In this document: positions 10,842-21,489 of the stretch, piece by piece | How positions within the stretch are numbered: position 1 is the first letter of the stretch | Layout of the letters: every line of letters begins with the position of its first letter | Assembly (NCBI RefSeq): GCF_019649055.1 | Contig: NW_026570228.1 | Location: 2,232,001-2,296,000, forward strand | Reading direction: 5' to 3' | DNA: 64,000 bases | Origin: Paramacrobiotus metropolitanus | Lineage: Eukaryota > Tardigrada > Eutardigrada > Parachela > Macrobiotidae | The notes under the pieces: model-generated | The model's input: the letters and a program-made list of their open reading frames with translations, nothing else | Databases searched by the model: none | Told to the model about the DNA's origin: nothing | Translations under genes and position numbers: made by a program

Positions 10842-12684
10842 GGCAGTTTCAAAGACGCATAGGTGTCAAACTGACAACGAGCTCGTGCAGATCGGAATAA
10901 TAACGACACAATGAAATAAGTTTTAGTAGCTACAGTTAAACTTTAATTTTTTTTCTTGTAAAACATGGAAAACAAAAAAAATAAACTATAAACTCTGGCG
11001 AAACTTAAAATCCAAAAGTCTGAAGTATTTTAATAATTTTTAATCCACTATATTTTGGAGCACTGTATTTTGTGTCGTGATTTTGAAATTTAATTTTGAT
11101 GGTACACGTCGTCGCGTACGTTTGGTTTCAGTACGAATGCGCATTATAAAGAATACGGATGTGCGTTGAAACGTGGCGAACGAAATTAGATTCAGTCAGA
11201 TTCAGATTCAGTTCGTTATAAACAGAAATTTCAAATTTCGTTGGTTTTTGTTTTTCCCAAAAATTTCGGGGTTCTCACAACGAAGAAGGGGCAAAAGACA
11301 ATCCAATCAAAAAACAGGGGTTGTTGGAGCAGAAGGGAGAGTTGCAAATTGCGCCCAGTAACAAAGAGGCACCTGGGGGCGGGCTGTGGCTGCCAGCAAC
11401 TGACCCAATCGCGGGACACGGGATGTGAGGGGTCCGCAGCTAACCTACCCAAATGGTCGAATCTTTGTATGTAACAGAAAAAACAAGTCCAGTAATAACA
11501 ACTAAACCAGAAAACATGTACCAACATGTTCAGTGCACATAAGGGCAGAAGGGGAAGAAAACACTGGCGATCAAGTGTGCTGGCGAAGACAAAAGTCTAT
11601 TTAAGGAGTACGCAATTAGCATTTGGGATCAGTCTTACAGGAGCAACGTTTGGTGTTTCGTGTATTCTTTACAAGACACGTGCCAGGAGTTACAAAAATT
11701 ACCAGGTTCTAGATTTATATTGGAACATCACCACATTTAGTTTTGCCAAGTCGAAATTCTTCGATTCCTGAGTGGCTTTCGATTTTCCATTTCCGTCATC
11801 CTTAATCGTCCATCTGACCATACGTCCAAGGGGAGGTTAGTGTGGCGATCTACGAGCAGAAAGGCTATTTAGGCCATCCATGCGACAGATTCTGACCATA
11901 CGTTTAAGTGGCGGTTAGTGCTAAGTGCTAACTATGCGTGGTAATTCCCGCCCAGAAAGGCTATTTAGGTAACACCAGGCAGGCAGGTAGCGCCCATCAT
12001 CTCCCTTCGAGAGCCAGGAAACTTTGCTTTACTAACTCCGCCCCCATAGGAACGATTGGGATTCGGGCAACGCGATTGGAGGAAGTATTTTCTACGCTAT
12101 CAGCGCGGTGACAACTGCAACGGACGCTGCCCTTGGATAGTTGGATTTGAATCCACAACTTGCCTTGCCATAACTTATAAAGGTGAGCCGTAAGTGCAAT
12201 ACTCGTACAAAGGTTGCACATCAAAATTCAAAGCTAATCTTCCATAGTTAAATTTAAATAGAAAAAAATAGTTGTGAAGACACACAGACGGTAATGTAAA
12301 ACAAATATTTTTGGGTTTCGAAACCACTTGCTGATAAGCTTCTGGGTTTGCTAGAATTTATTCTGACTTCAGTTTCCCGAGACATTTGCAAAACAAAACA
12401 AGCAAGAGCGGCGCGCCCATTTGAGTAGGAAGTGTTAATTCACATTAAACCTGGCCGAATTTATACCACGCTGTATTTTCCCTGGCTGCGATAGTGTTTT
12501 TCATAGCTTAATACAGAAAACCGACTGCTTGAGAGGTATTATTCATATCGCGCAAGCGACTGCATTGTATTCGCACATGCTCGCTCCTCACAGTAATAAA
12601 AATTATTTCCGTTTTGCCGGAAATCGATTACAAAAATTTTATTGTAAACTTTCAGCCCAATTGTATGTATTTATTTTCTAGAAA
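10842..12684. other. Intergenic region between divergent SRP72 and caspase genes
   Basis: This should contain both promoters and the caspase 5' UTR, which appears to be spliced: TTTTCTAG sits four bases before the ATG at 12685. I find no protein or RNA gene. The segment at about 11814-11968 holds a degenerate direct duplication, listed separately. One TACTCGTA octamer lies near 12199. Confidence 0.5.
11814..11968. repeat. Degenerate two-copy direct repeat
   Basis: The phrase CTGACCATACGT occurs at 11814 and 11892, each followed by a related GG(A/C)GGTTAGTG segment, and the phrase CAGAAAGGCTATTTAGG recurs at 11857 and 11953. The spacing grows from 78 to 96 bp between the two landmarks, so the second copy has gained about 18 bp. 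No coding capacity is seen. Confidence 0.7.
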
Positions 12685-13759
12685 ATGGATCATTTTCAAC
12701 TAACACTTAACACAAACTACAGCCCATCAGGGCCATCCCACGAAAATGCCAACCACATTACAACACCTTCGTCACCGGAACCACAATTCTCACCGTCAGG
12801 CCGCAAAAAAGCCAGGAAGAAAAAGAAAACTGTCACAAATTCACCTGAGGGTAACGGTGATAACTATGGATCCGTATCCTCCAATAATACCAGTACCAAA
12901 CACGGCCATCGAGGAAGAGTAATAATTTTTAACAACGTCAAGTTTAATGGAGACCCTCTCGGAGACCGACTAGGCAGCGATATAGATAAAGAAGCGTTGG
13001 AAAAAACCCTGCGAAAATGCAACATGGATGTTGATAGCCATGATAACAAAACCGTGCTCGAGATACTCGGCATTCTCGAAGATTCGCTACAGAGACAGGA
13101 ATATCGGTCCGCCAGCTTCATATGGTGCTTCTTCCTCTCCCACGGGGTGAGCGGTTCCATTTTTGGAGTTGACCTTACTCAACTTCCAATTAACGAGATT
13201 GTGGCGGTATTTTGGGAAAGCGGAATGGCTCCGTGGGATGCCTAAATGTATCTTCTTCCAATCCTGCCGAACTCATGCAGAGCCACAAAATGCTGGTGGT
13301 CAGCGGAGTGCAGCAAAGGTCAAGACAACTCCACGCAGGACTGCTTTGATGACAGTCAACCGTCAGCCGTTGAATGCACCGTCAATCGAGGCGGATGCCT
13401 CCACACACGATGATGACTACCCTATGGAGGACCATACGAACGTCAAGATTCCTCCTAAGAATGAATTCTTTATTGGATATGCTGTGCAAGATGGCTATCC
13501 TGCCAGCAGAAATCGATATACAGGCTCAGTGTATATTCAGACACTATGCGACGTACTCGACAACAACTACGATCATTGGGAGTATACCGGTCACCGGGAA
13601 CAAGCCAGCTTGTCGCAGATACTGACCATCGTTAGCGACAGGGTATATGAGGTTTCTCTCGCCAAAAAGAACGTTAACGAGGACGCCCAAAGACCGGAGC
13701 ACAAGAATTATCTAAGCAATGAATTTTATTTGCTTTCTGAAAACCAAGAAGTAAGTTGA
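12685..13759 (+). CDS. Caspase (short or absent prodomain), one frameshift
   Basis: Predicted cysteine protease of programmed cell death. The first 70-80 residues are low-complexity and lysine-rich (GRKKARKKKKTV), with no CARD or DED. The large subunit follows: RGRVIIFNNVKFN, GSDIDKEALEKTLRK, and catalytic His in LSHGVSG (codon at 13141-13143). The active-site segment CIFFQSCR (Cys codon 13265-13267) lies in the next frame, as does the small subunit (NEFFIGYAVQDGYPASRN...GSVYIQTLC). The frame changes at the TTTT run 13210-13213; removing one T restores it. QSCRT replaces the usual QACRG. The inter-subunit linker contains IEAD|A (13385-13396), a plausible self-cleavage site. The frame ends at TGA 13757-13759 just after NEFYLLSENQE; a GTAAGT there could instead splice to the open stretch at about 13862-14083, whose frame I cannot confirm. 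Sequencing error or young pseudogene are both possible. Confidence 0.85.
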
Positions 13760-14983
13760 CGGTAACCCGTGACAGCAACAGTACAACAAAATATTATGTT
13801 TAACAAATTAATTGAAAATTAGTTAATCTTGATGGGTTGTTACCGTGATGTCTCCATTTACAGAATACTGGGAACAATACATCCGCAAACAGTCTGGCCT
13901 ACATGTACCGATGTCAGAGTGGAGCCCAGGATTCACCATCAAACATTCCAGCGGGATAATTTTATGCAACGGATACGGGATAACGCTCTATTGAGCCGGC
14001 AAGCCCGTATCAGCAACATGAGGGAAAGATTTAATAAAAAAGTTATTTCCACTTGGAGCTATATGCGAACACAGCTGCAATAATTTTTGTACTTCTATAT
14101 GCAATTACGGTTTTTTTATAAAGCTTGTTAATCATATATAGAAAGTATTTTTCTAGTTGTGGTTTGCGTGACTTTGGTTGGTTTTCTCTACTTACCGTTA
14201 GCTTACCTGCATGATTTCGCAAGCTGGATGGCGCTAATGGTTTAAAGAGCGGTAAAACGCGCTATGTTTGTTCTGTGAAACTCGAAACTTTTAAAAATTA
14301 AAAGAAGGTGCTGACCCGAAAGGCCGAAACTATGTAGTTTGTGCTACTTGTAAAGTTGAACGTAAATATCAAATACGTAGTCACATATAACAATTAAGAG
14401 TACATATAACACATATAACAGTTACCACAAATAACAATTAGGAGCACATAATATCTTAACACTAAGATATACGTATATGTACTAGTAGTATTATATGTTA
14501 TTATGCACTACAATATACTATACTACATTATCTTTATATCTTTATCTTTTCTTTATATCTTTATATTCATACAATCTTACCGACCAAAACGTATTTATGC
14601 GCCGTTTTTATAGACTCGTCAACGCGTGGTCAGTTTTAGTCCAGCTAGCTTGGTCTTAAAAAATTCCATATTTTCCATAGGTGTGCCAATAGATTTTTGT
14701 TTTTTTTAATTAACCAGTGGTCAGAAGATGGTTCCACCAGGTCTTAAGTATAGGAAACGTAAAGAGCACTCGAAGTAGTATTCACTACTGCAGTCTGCAC
14801 AGCAACACAAAGTAAGTACTCGTACTTAACATGATGACTGTAACCACGGAGACTATAGCGGATACATATTAATACTTCCTTTTTAGTATAAATAATAATT
14901 GTTACGAGGTATGTGAGCAATAAATTAGTACCCAAACGTCCATAAAAGGTACATCGCCCAGTATGTCGCTTATACAGTATCTA
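13760..14983. other. Caspase 3' flank and AT-rich intergenic DNA
   Basis: An optional last caspase exon may begin after TTTACAG at about 13861. Beyond 14084 nothing looks coding. The stretch 14400-14570 is very AT-rich, with short repeats of TATAACA and CTTTATAT. One TACTCGTA octamer lies at 14817. Confidence 0.45.
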
Positions 14984-15735
14984 TACGTCACAACGTAAAA
15001 ACATCAGAAGTCAGAACGTCAAAAAACAGAACGTCAGGTAATCCGAACGTGAAAAATCAAAAACGTCAGAAATTTAGAACGTAAGAATATCAGACGTTAG
15101 AACGTCAGAAGGTCAGAATGTCAGAACGTGAAAAATTAAAAAACGTCAGAACGTCAGAAATTCAAAATGTCAGAACGTTAGAACGTCAGAATGTCAGAAC
15201 GTTAGAACGTCAGAATATCAGAACGTTAGAACGTCAGAAGGTCTGAAAGTCAGAACGTGAAAAATGAAAACGTCAGAACGTCAGAAATTCAGAATGTCAG
15301 AATATCAGAACGTTACAACGTCCGAATATTAGAACGTCAGAAGGTCAGAACGTGAAAAATTAAAAACGTCAGAGCGTCAGAAATTCAGAATGTCAGAACG
15401 TTAGAACGTCAGAATGTCAGAACGTTAGAACGTCAGAATATCAGAACGTTAGAACGTCAGAAGGTCAGAAAGTCAGAACGTGAAAAATTAAAAACGTCAG
15501 AACGTCAGAAATTCAGAATGTCAGAATATCAGAACGTTACAACGTCCGAATATTAGAACGTTAGAACGTCAGAAGGTCAGAATGTTAGACCTTCAGAAGG
15601 TCAGGAAGTCGGAACGTGAAAAATTAAAAACGTCAGAACGTCGGAAATTCAGAACGTCAGAACTTTAAAACGTTAGAAGGTCAGAACGTAAGAACGTCCG
15701 AACGAAAAAAATTAAACCTTAGAACGTTATTACGT
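14984..15735. repeat. ACGT-rich minisatellite with higher-order structure
   Basis: About 750 bp are built almost wholly from 9-11-bp variants of TCAGAACGT (AACGTCAGA, AATGTCAGA, AATATCAGA, AACGTTAGA). I count roughly 45-50 ACGT tetramers. A larger unit marked by GAACGTGAAAAAT recurs near 15048, 15127, 15256, 15351, 15478 and 15614; three of the five gaps are about 130 bp and two are 80-95 bp. The + strand is strongly purine-biased. No long open frame, hairpin structure or spacers are present. Confidence 0.95.
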
Positions 15736-16156
15736 CTTATGAAATACGACTACGAAAGCGTATATACGATTTCAATCTTAGTCTTAAATAAATCACATTT
15801 TCCATACCTTCCCAATTATCCAAAATTTTTACAATTTTCTGCGTGCTTATGTCTCATTTGAAAATATTCATAATTTCCAGTACTTAAGTGCCGAGCGCGA
15901 ATGCGCGAGGCTACATTGTATGTAAAACTCATATAAAATACAGCATAAAACTCAGTAACTGTACTCATCGTTAAATGCAGTTTGAACACACTAGAATCTC
16001 GAAAAACAATTGACGGGCTTCACATTCGACAGACACCACTTTATAGAAGATAAACAAAAAGACAACCAGAAAAGAATAACCGTCAAGGTGCAATTAACAA
16101 TAAGGTATAGGAGGTAAAAGAGGGAAAATATTCATAAATAAACACGAAGATCGAAT
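15736..16156. other. Spacer between minisatellite and Sec24 pseudogene
   Basis: AT-rich sequence in which I see no gene and no strong signal. Confidence 0.5.
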
Positions 16157-18790
16157 CTATTTTTCCAGTTCCTCTCTAATCTGGTTATACAAATAATAAA
16201 TAAAATCCACATAAAACTGCTGCACGGCATTGACGCCTTTGTCTTCCATTAGGAAGCGCCGGAACCAGTTCTGCGTTGCCGTCGGTAGGGCGTCGGCGTG
16301 TGCAATCAGCCCACTGTCATCTGTTCATACATCGGTTCCTGTTTTAGAAAAAAAAATGGCTAGTCAAGTCCCGGAACTACAATAAAATTACGACATACAT
16401 GAATAACATGATATATATTTAAATTTTAAAACCAATGGGAGACTGAAACAAAACGCATGAAAAAGTGCAATTCAAAAAGGACAAGTGTAAGCCATTATGG
16501 AGCAACAGGGAGAAGCAGAACTGCACTTGCATTACCTGTTTGTTAGAAGATGCCGCTCCGTGATAAACAGTTTGCGTAAATCGGAAGCATTTGCAATATC
16601 TCCGGCAAAACCAACTGTTTGGCAGGCGCTTAAGAACTGCCGTGTTTCCGGTATGCCATCAACATTTTCGTAGTGCGCTAAACCTTCTCGAATGTCCGCA
16701 GGACAGATCTCGACCACACCTTTAAGACCTGTAAAAGTATCAGGTATTTAGGATAAATACTGTAGATCAATACCATGACTGTGTATAAGTAGTATAACCG
16801 TATGTTTAGTCTAGTGATATCTGCAGACTTTAGACTTTTTTGCTGCTGGAGTGCGATGCCCTTTCAAAATTGCCTTTGACCATAAGTTTTCAAGTCCATA
16901 AAGACAAAAACAAACAAAAACGACAATCCTCGGTTTGTCTTCTCTTGATACATGAATAAAAAAACGAACAGAATGCATAGCTAGAATATGTTGCAACATC
17001 AAAAAACAAAAGAAACTTAAAATGTCACGTTTCTGAACGTACTGTTCTTCATCATGAAATTCATAATAACATCGATCTCAGCGCAGCGGTACACTTCCGG
17101 GAATTCGGCGGAAGCGCTCAGAGCCAAGTTCATAACACGCACTCGCCGTTGGGCGCTCAGACTGGTATAAAGAAGCGCGACCTAATAAAAAAAATAACTG
17201 TAGTAACTACAGTAGTAAGCGAAGGAACTTCAAGGAAGCACATATGTTAACAAGCAATCGAACCTGTATATGCACAATAGACTTGTCTTCCAATTTGTCA
17301 TCATGTTTAATCTCGGCCAGAATGGCTTTTTCCGAATCCAGCGCCGCTAAATGAACTTCCGTCGTGTTCGGCATGTACATGTTGCCAAAGTAATCTGTCG
17401 GCCGCACACCAGCATGGTTCGCACCCGCATCACGGCATCGAAAGCGATATTCCGTTTCAGTTCATGCCGAAGATCTTACAAAAACCGATTCCCGTCCTTA
17501 TCAGGCTGAAACGTACAAACAAATAAATTTTTCAAATTTCATTACTACATACTACTTTTTAATTTAGAACAATAAAATTAAATTGAAATTTTAATTCATT
17601 CGCTGTACTAACCTGGAAGAAATTATATTTGTAGATTTGACCACCAGTCATGCGCGACACCTCCCCGATAGTAGCCACATCCACATACTGATTGGGAAAG
17701 AGAAACAGATCCACGCAGCGTCCCACACTAACACAATTTGCGCTCAGTTTACTGTAGTCAGGGATTTGCGGCTTCAATAATGTTTTCTCATTTTCCGTTC
17801 CTACTTCCTAGCAGTGTTCGTCCTCTGCCTGGAGCATCCAACACCGGAAGGGAGAAGTTGAAGACAAACAGTTTACCCGGGCATACCACCACCTAAAAAA
17901 AGTCAAAAATTTTCCCGTCAATAAAGTTAAGCTAAATAATGTTTTTAGGTCATGCGTCAACAACGCACTTCCATAGCTCTCATTACGGACTGTATCACAT
18001 GATAAAGAATGGTGTCGGTTTCGGGGCGGTTCGCAAACATCTGAGGGATGTATTCAAGGAGTGAGTCCTGCATTTTCCACTCTCCTCCAGTTTCACCAGA
18101 AAGCCATCCACAATAGGTACGAAGCTTATCCGTAAAATCATTCACCGTCATCATACTGGGCTTGTTCAGATTAGACTGCAAAAAACAAACTGGGAAAAAG
18201 CTCAAATTTCCGGATAAACTGCTGGATTAGCGATACCGTTAGAGGACAAAAAATCCACCGATTGGTGTAAGAATGTGAAACGACAAACACGGTAAAGTAA
18301 TACAATAGTAACGGCTGTACAATTGTGTTAGCATTTTGAAACAGTGATTAGCGAATGTCAGCATAAGGTGGAAATATTGACAACAAGAGAAAGTCATAAC
18401 GAAATCTCCGCAAAAACTTGAGTCAACTTTACCTTCAGGTTAAAGAAGTGGACGCTATCGTTGAATGCGGCAAAGCCAACCCGCAGCTTCGAATCCTGTC
18501 CCGTTGTCTCGACCGGCAGAAGCGACTCCAGTTCATTCCGCAACATATTGCACACCATCCCCACAAATCCCGAGGAAATGGCCCGATAACTGACATCGAT
18601 CATGAAGATAAATGCCGGTGGTTCGGGCAGCTTCTCATGTTTGCAATAATCCTTCGTGGCAAGAAACTCATATGTTCCCAAGCACAATTCCGGTCGCTGC
18701 ATCATATCAACACGAAGTCCCTCCGAATCAAGGTACTGGAAGTAATACTGCGGAAATTCCGTCGTCACAAAAACAATCGAACACCGAAAT
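16157..18790 (-). pseudogene. Decayed Sec24 (C/D type) copy, COPII coat cargo adaptor
   Basis: Sec24 selects cargo in COPII vesicles leaving the ER. Exons in gene order: 18790-18433 (end of zinc finger, trunk: RPELCLGTYEFLATKDYC, PPAFIFMIDVSYRAI), 18175-17969, 17892-17613 (CVDLFLFPNQYVDVAT), 17505-17264 (NTTEVHLAALD), 17181-17043 (ALLYTS), about 16717-16525 (diverged helical domain) and 16338-16157 (C-terminal helices, RRFLMEDKG). Lesions: a 7-bp tandem duplication (CTTCCTA after GTTCCTA, 17797-17810) makes the third exon 280 instead of 273 nt; a TAA at 17476-17478 replaces Ser in the RFLSDL motif; one base is lost near 17402-17425, so the fourth exon is 242 instead of 243 nt; the last exon has a TGA in the needed frame. 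The N-terminal half, the first zinc-finger cysteines and nearly all of the gelsolin-like domain are absent. It starts 180 bp beyond the stop codon of the neighbouring gene on the same strand. Confidence 0.9.
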
Positions 18791-18970
18791 CTACGAGAAT
18801 AAAAATTGGAATTCAGTAAAAAACAAGCGCGATGTTAAATCATATCACAAATTTAATAAAATTAAGCACATATCAAATGTTGAATACCCATAATTTGCAA
18901 GACATAAATACGCAAACAGCACTACGGGAGTACTTATACTAACACTGTATTTCCATACTTTCGTCCTGTC

Positions 18971-20119
18971 TCAACATCCATCCGGAATACGGTCGAAGAA
19001 ATCACTGAGGATTTCGGATAAGCAGAGATTCTGTTCATCGGTCAGGTCCACATCAGGCACTTCACTACCAGAAGCCAACAGATCCAGCTCGCCACTAGCA
19101 CTGGCGGCTGTGGCATTCTCCACAGTATTTGCTGGGGCATTCGCGGCTGCTGCCACTTTCTGTGGTCGCTTCCGTTTTTTCACCACTATACTTTTATGCC
19201 CTATCCGCACACCCGTCCCCTTCAGTTTCATCATGTCCCGTGCGGAGTTAAAACTATTGCCCGGCTTTTTCGGAAGAACCGGAGACGGCTTTGGCGTGGC
19301 TGGAGGAGAACAGGAGAGGAAAGACTTTGGCGATTCCGACCTGTGAAACAGCATTAACACAATAAGATATATTTTAAAAAATAATTAAAATCAACATAAA
19401 CTAATCATGTTATTAAAAGGCAACAACCACGGCATTAAATTAGCATGCAACACGTTCTGGGATGAAAACCATGTCTAGCTTCGCTTCGGTCTTTCAGTGC
19501 TAGCCTAAAGCGGTGCACTTTCCTAGTACAGATATTTCCCATACCGTGTACTCGTAGCAGGTGTTTTCACCTCACTGGAATGGTCACCATCGACCCAGTC
19601 CGCACCAGAATTAGTATTCAAAACTGACTTCAAATCGCAGGATATTTTCTCCAAGACAGCGATGATGCTTTCGCCATTTACTGCAAAATAAGCACTGTTA
19701 TTTCAAGTACTGTACGTGAACAATTTTTAATTCTCTCATTATAAGGTTATATAGTCATAAAATAACGGATTTTAGGACTCCCAACGAGCGCTTAAAAATC
19801 ACATAATAAACCATTAAGCATTCAGTACTGCAAACGATCGAAATGCATTTCAAGCTAATGCAGGTGAATGCTAATCAGCTAATGCTAAAAAATACTCGTA
19901 CAAGATACTCGTAAACAAAAACCTACTCGGTTTATCCGTGGCATGGAAGCGCTGCGCATTTTCACTCCAGTAACTGCGAAGGGAACTCGGGATGCACTGC
20001 TCGATTTCGGTGGTAATCTTCTCGCTTAGTGTTCGCGCTTCCGATAAGATGCGAGAACCTTCGTCCGAACAAGCAGCTTCATCCGAACATTTGACGTCTT
20101 CTGATAAACTCGTCATCAT
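18971..20119 (-). CDS. Unidentified 232-residue protein
   Basis: Three exons, 20119-19927, 19680-19545 and 19340-18971, with phases 1 and 2, close exactly on a TGA. Two adjacent ATGs begin the frame; I list the first. I do not recognise the family. Residues 1-100 look helical and acidic (SRILSEARTLSEKITTEIEQC; INGESIIAVLEKISCDLKSVL). The middle is proline- and serine-rich (SCSPPATPKPSPVLPKKPG) and contains a conserved-looking NSFNSARDMMKLKGTGVRI. A basic patch, VVKKRKRPQK, could be a nuclear localisation signal. The C-terminus is acidic with a short helix (LTDEQNLCLSEILSDFF). This pattern suggests a nuclear or cell-cycle adaptor, but that is only a guess. PHYHD1 is divergent from it, about 1.4 kb away. 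Confidence 0.7.
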
Positions 20120-20771
20120 AGACCACAGTTCGATTTACCGTTTACGTTGTTTACTGTGCGTCGCGCAGGCAGAATCCTTTGGGTTTGCAAATCTGGTTAA
20201 AACTGCACATTTACCACTGAAAATGATTCCCGTAATTTAATCTTTCTTTTTCAACCAAAACTGTGGAGAAGATTCCACTTTTTCGCACGAAAATCGAAAA
20301 TCAAAGGAAAAAGAGTTTTAAAACCATCGAACATGTGAGCCAAATCAGAGTGCCAAACCGGGCGGTTCCACCTGCGTCACGCAATTTGTCTTTGTGAAAT
20401 CTTGACTGAGTCAAAGACTCAAAGGGATACAGATTTTTACAGGAAGAAAATCACTTATACGCACTTCGAGATACGCGTGCAGAAGCGATTCTGTGCGCCT
20501 TCTCGGTAGTGGAGAGAAATTATGTGTATTTCTACACTTTCTAGCATCAGAAAACCTGGCCAGCGGCCAGCGCACAACCGGAGATCGGAGTGCGGAGAAT
20601 CGGAGTGCAAACTGCAATCTACGAGTATATTGTAGGATACTGTTCATGATCAATACAACAATTCCGGGGATCGGGCGGTGGGCCATCTTAATGCCAGACG
20701 TATTACCACCCAATTAACATTAAAATTAAATAAATTATTTGATTATTATTATTGCAACTACTGTAGCCAAA

Positions 20772-20791
20772 CTCCGCTAGAGCTAGCGGAG
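20772..20791. repeat. Short inverted repeat, 9-bp arms
   Basis: CTCCGCTAG and CTAGCGGAG are perfect inverted arms separated by AG, followed closely by a run of five T. It could form a hairpin. Confidence 0.7.
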
Positions 20792-21032
20792 ACTTTTTAT
20801 CCTTAGGTAAACCGTAAAAACCTTTGGGTTTTTAGGCTATTGGAAAATTTTATACGTACAGTAGCTGTAAATTATGTACTTATAATTTACACCTACGCTA
20901 ACGGATGTACGTAATGTACAGTAAATCTTTAAAAATTAATTATAACTAATGACAGTCTAATGTGACATTAACGATTTTTAAGAATGCCGCAATGACGAAG
21001 CTGAAAATGTATACATTGTAAAAAAACGTACG

Positions 21033-21053
21033 TACTACAGAGCCTCTGTAGTA
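21033..21053. repeat. Short inverted repeat, 10-bp arms
   Basis: TACTACAGAG and CTCTGTAGTA are perfect inverted arms around a single C. Function unknown. Confidence 0.7.
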
Positions 21054-21489
21054 GGCTACAGTTTCACTATGCTACAGTACAGGCTCTAACGATAAATGTG
21101 TTATCTGTCTGATATCGGGGATGAAAATCATGGAATCAAAGTGTCAAAACTCAAAAGCAATATATACGCGACACACTCGTGGACTTGTGGTACATAGATT
21201 TAAGTGACGATTAGATAACATCATCGTTTCGCACTTGAGTTCTGGCAGAAGAAAAATCACCAGGCCGGTATTGACTATTGTAACAATATCTTGCACATAT
21301 GCAACTAACGTCAAGTCCTAAATTAATTCAATTCCAAGTATCATCCTGGGTAGATGAGCAGAGTTTTGCAGAATTCATTCGAGTGTGAGTTAGCGTCTCT
21401 GCAAAAAGGAATTTCTTCATCACAGTTCTTCCGCGACCAATAATCCCGTATTCGAGTTTGCGTAGTGGATTGATTACAGCCCTGCAAAA

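Larger units (their letters stand above)
20120..21489. other. Divergent promoter region rich in short palindromes
   Basis: Lies between the unidentified gene (-) and PHYHD1 (+). No exon is supportable. From about 20770 to 21100 the sequence is dense in GTAC and TGTA words and holds two near-perfect palindromes, listed separately. A TACGAGTA octamer lies near 20619. Confidence 0.5.

Noticed and set aside
12864-13160. Minus-strand frame of 98 codons across the caspase
   Set aside because: Antisense shadow of the large-subunit coding sequence.
14984-15735. CRISPR-like array
   Set aside because: The repeats are only about 10 bp, contiguous, and without unique spacers, and the DNA is eukaryotic.
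16525-16717. Foreign exon inserted in the Sec24 copy (GVVEICPADIREGLAHY)
   Set aside because: At first it matched nothing, but its position, incoming phase and the spacing of K-V, LAxY, Q-L, C and N residues fit a diverged Sec24 helical domain.
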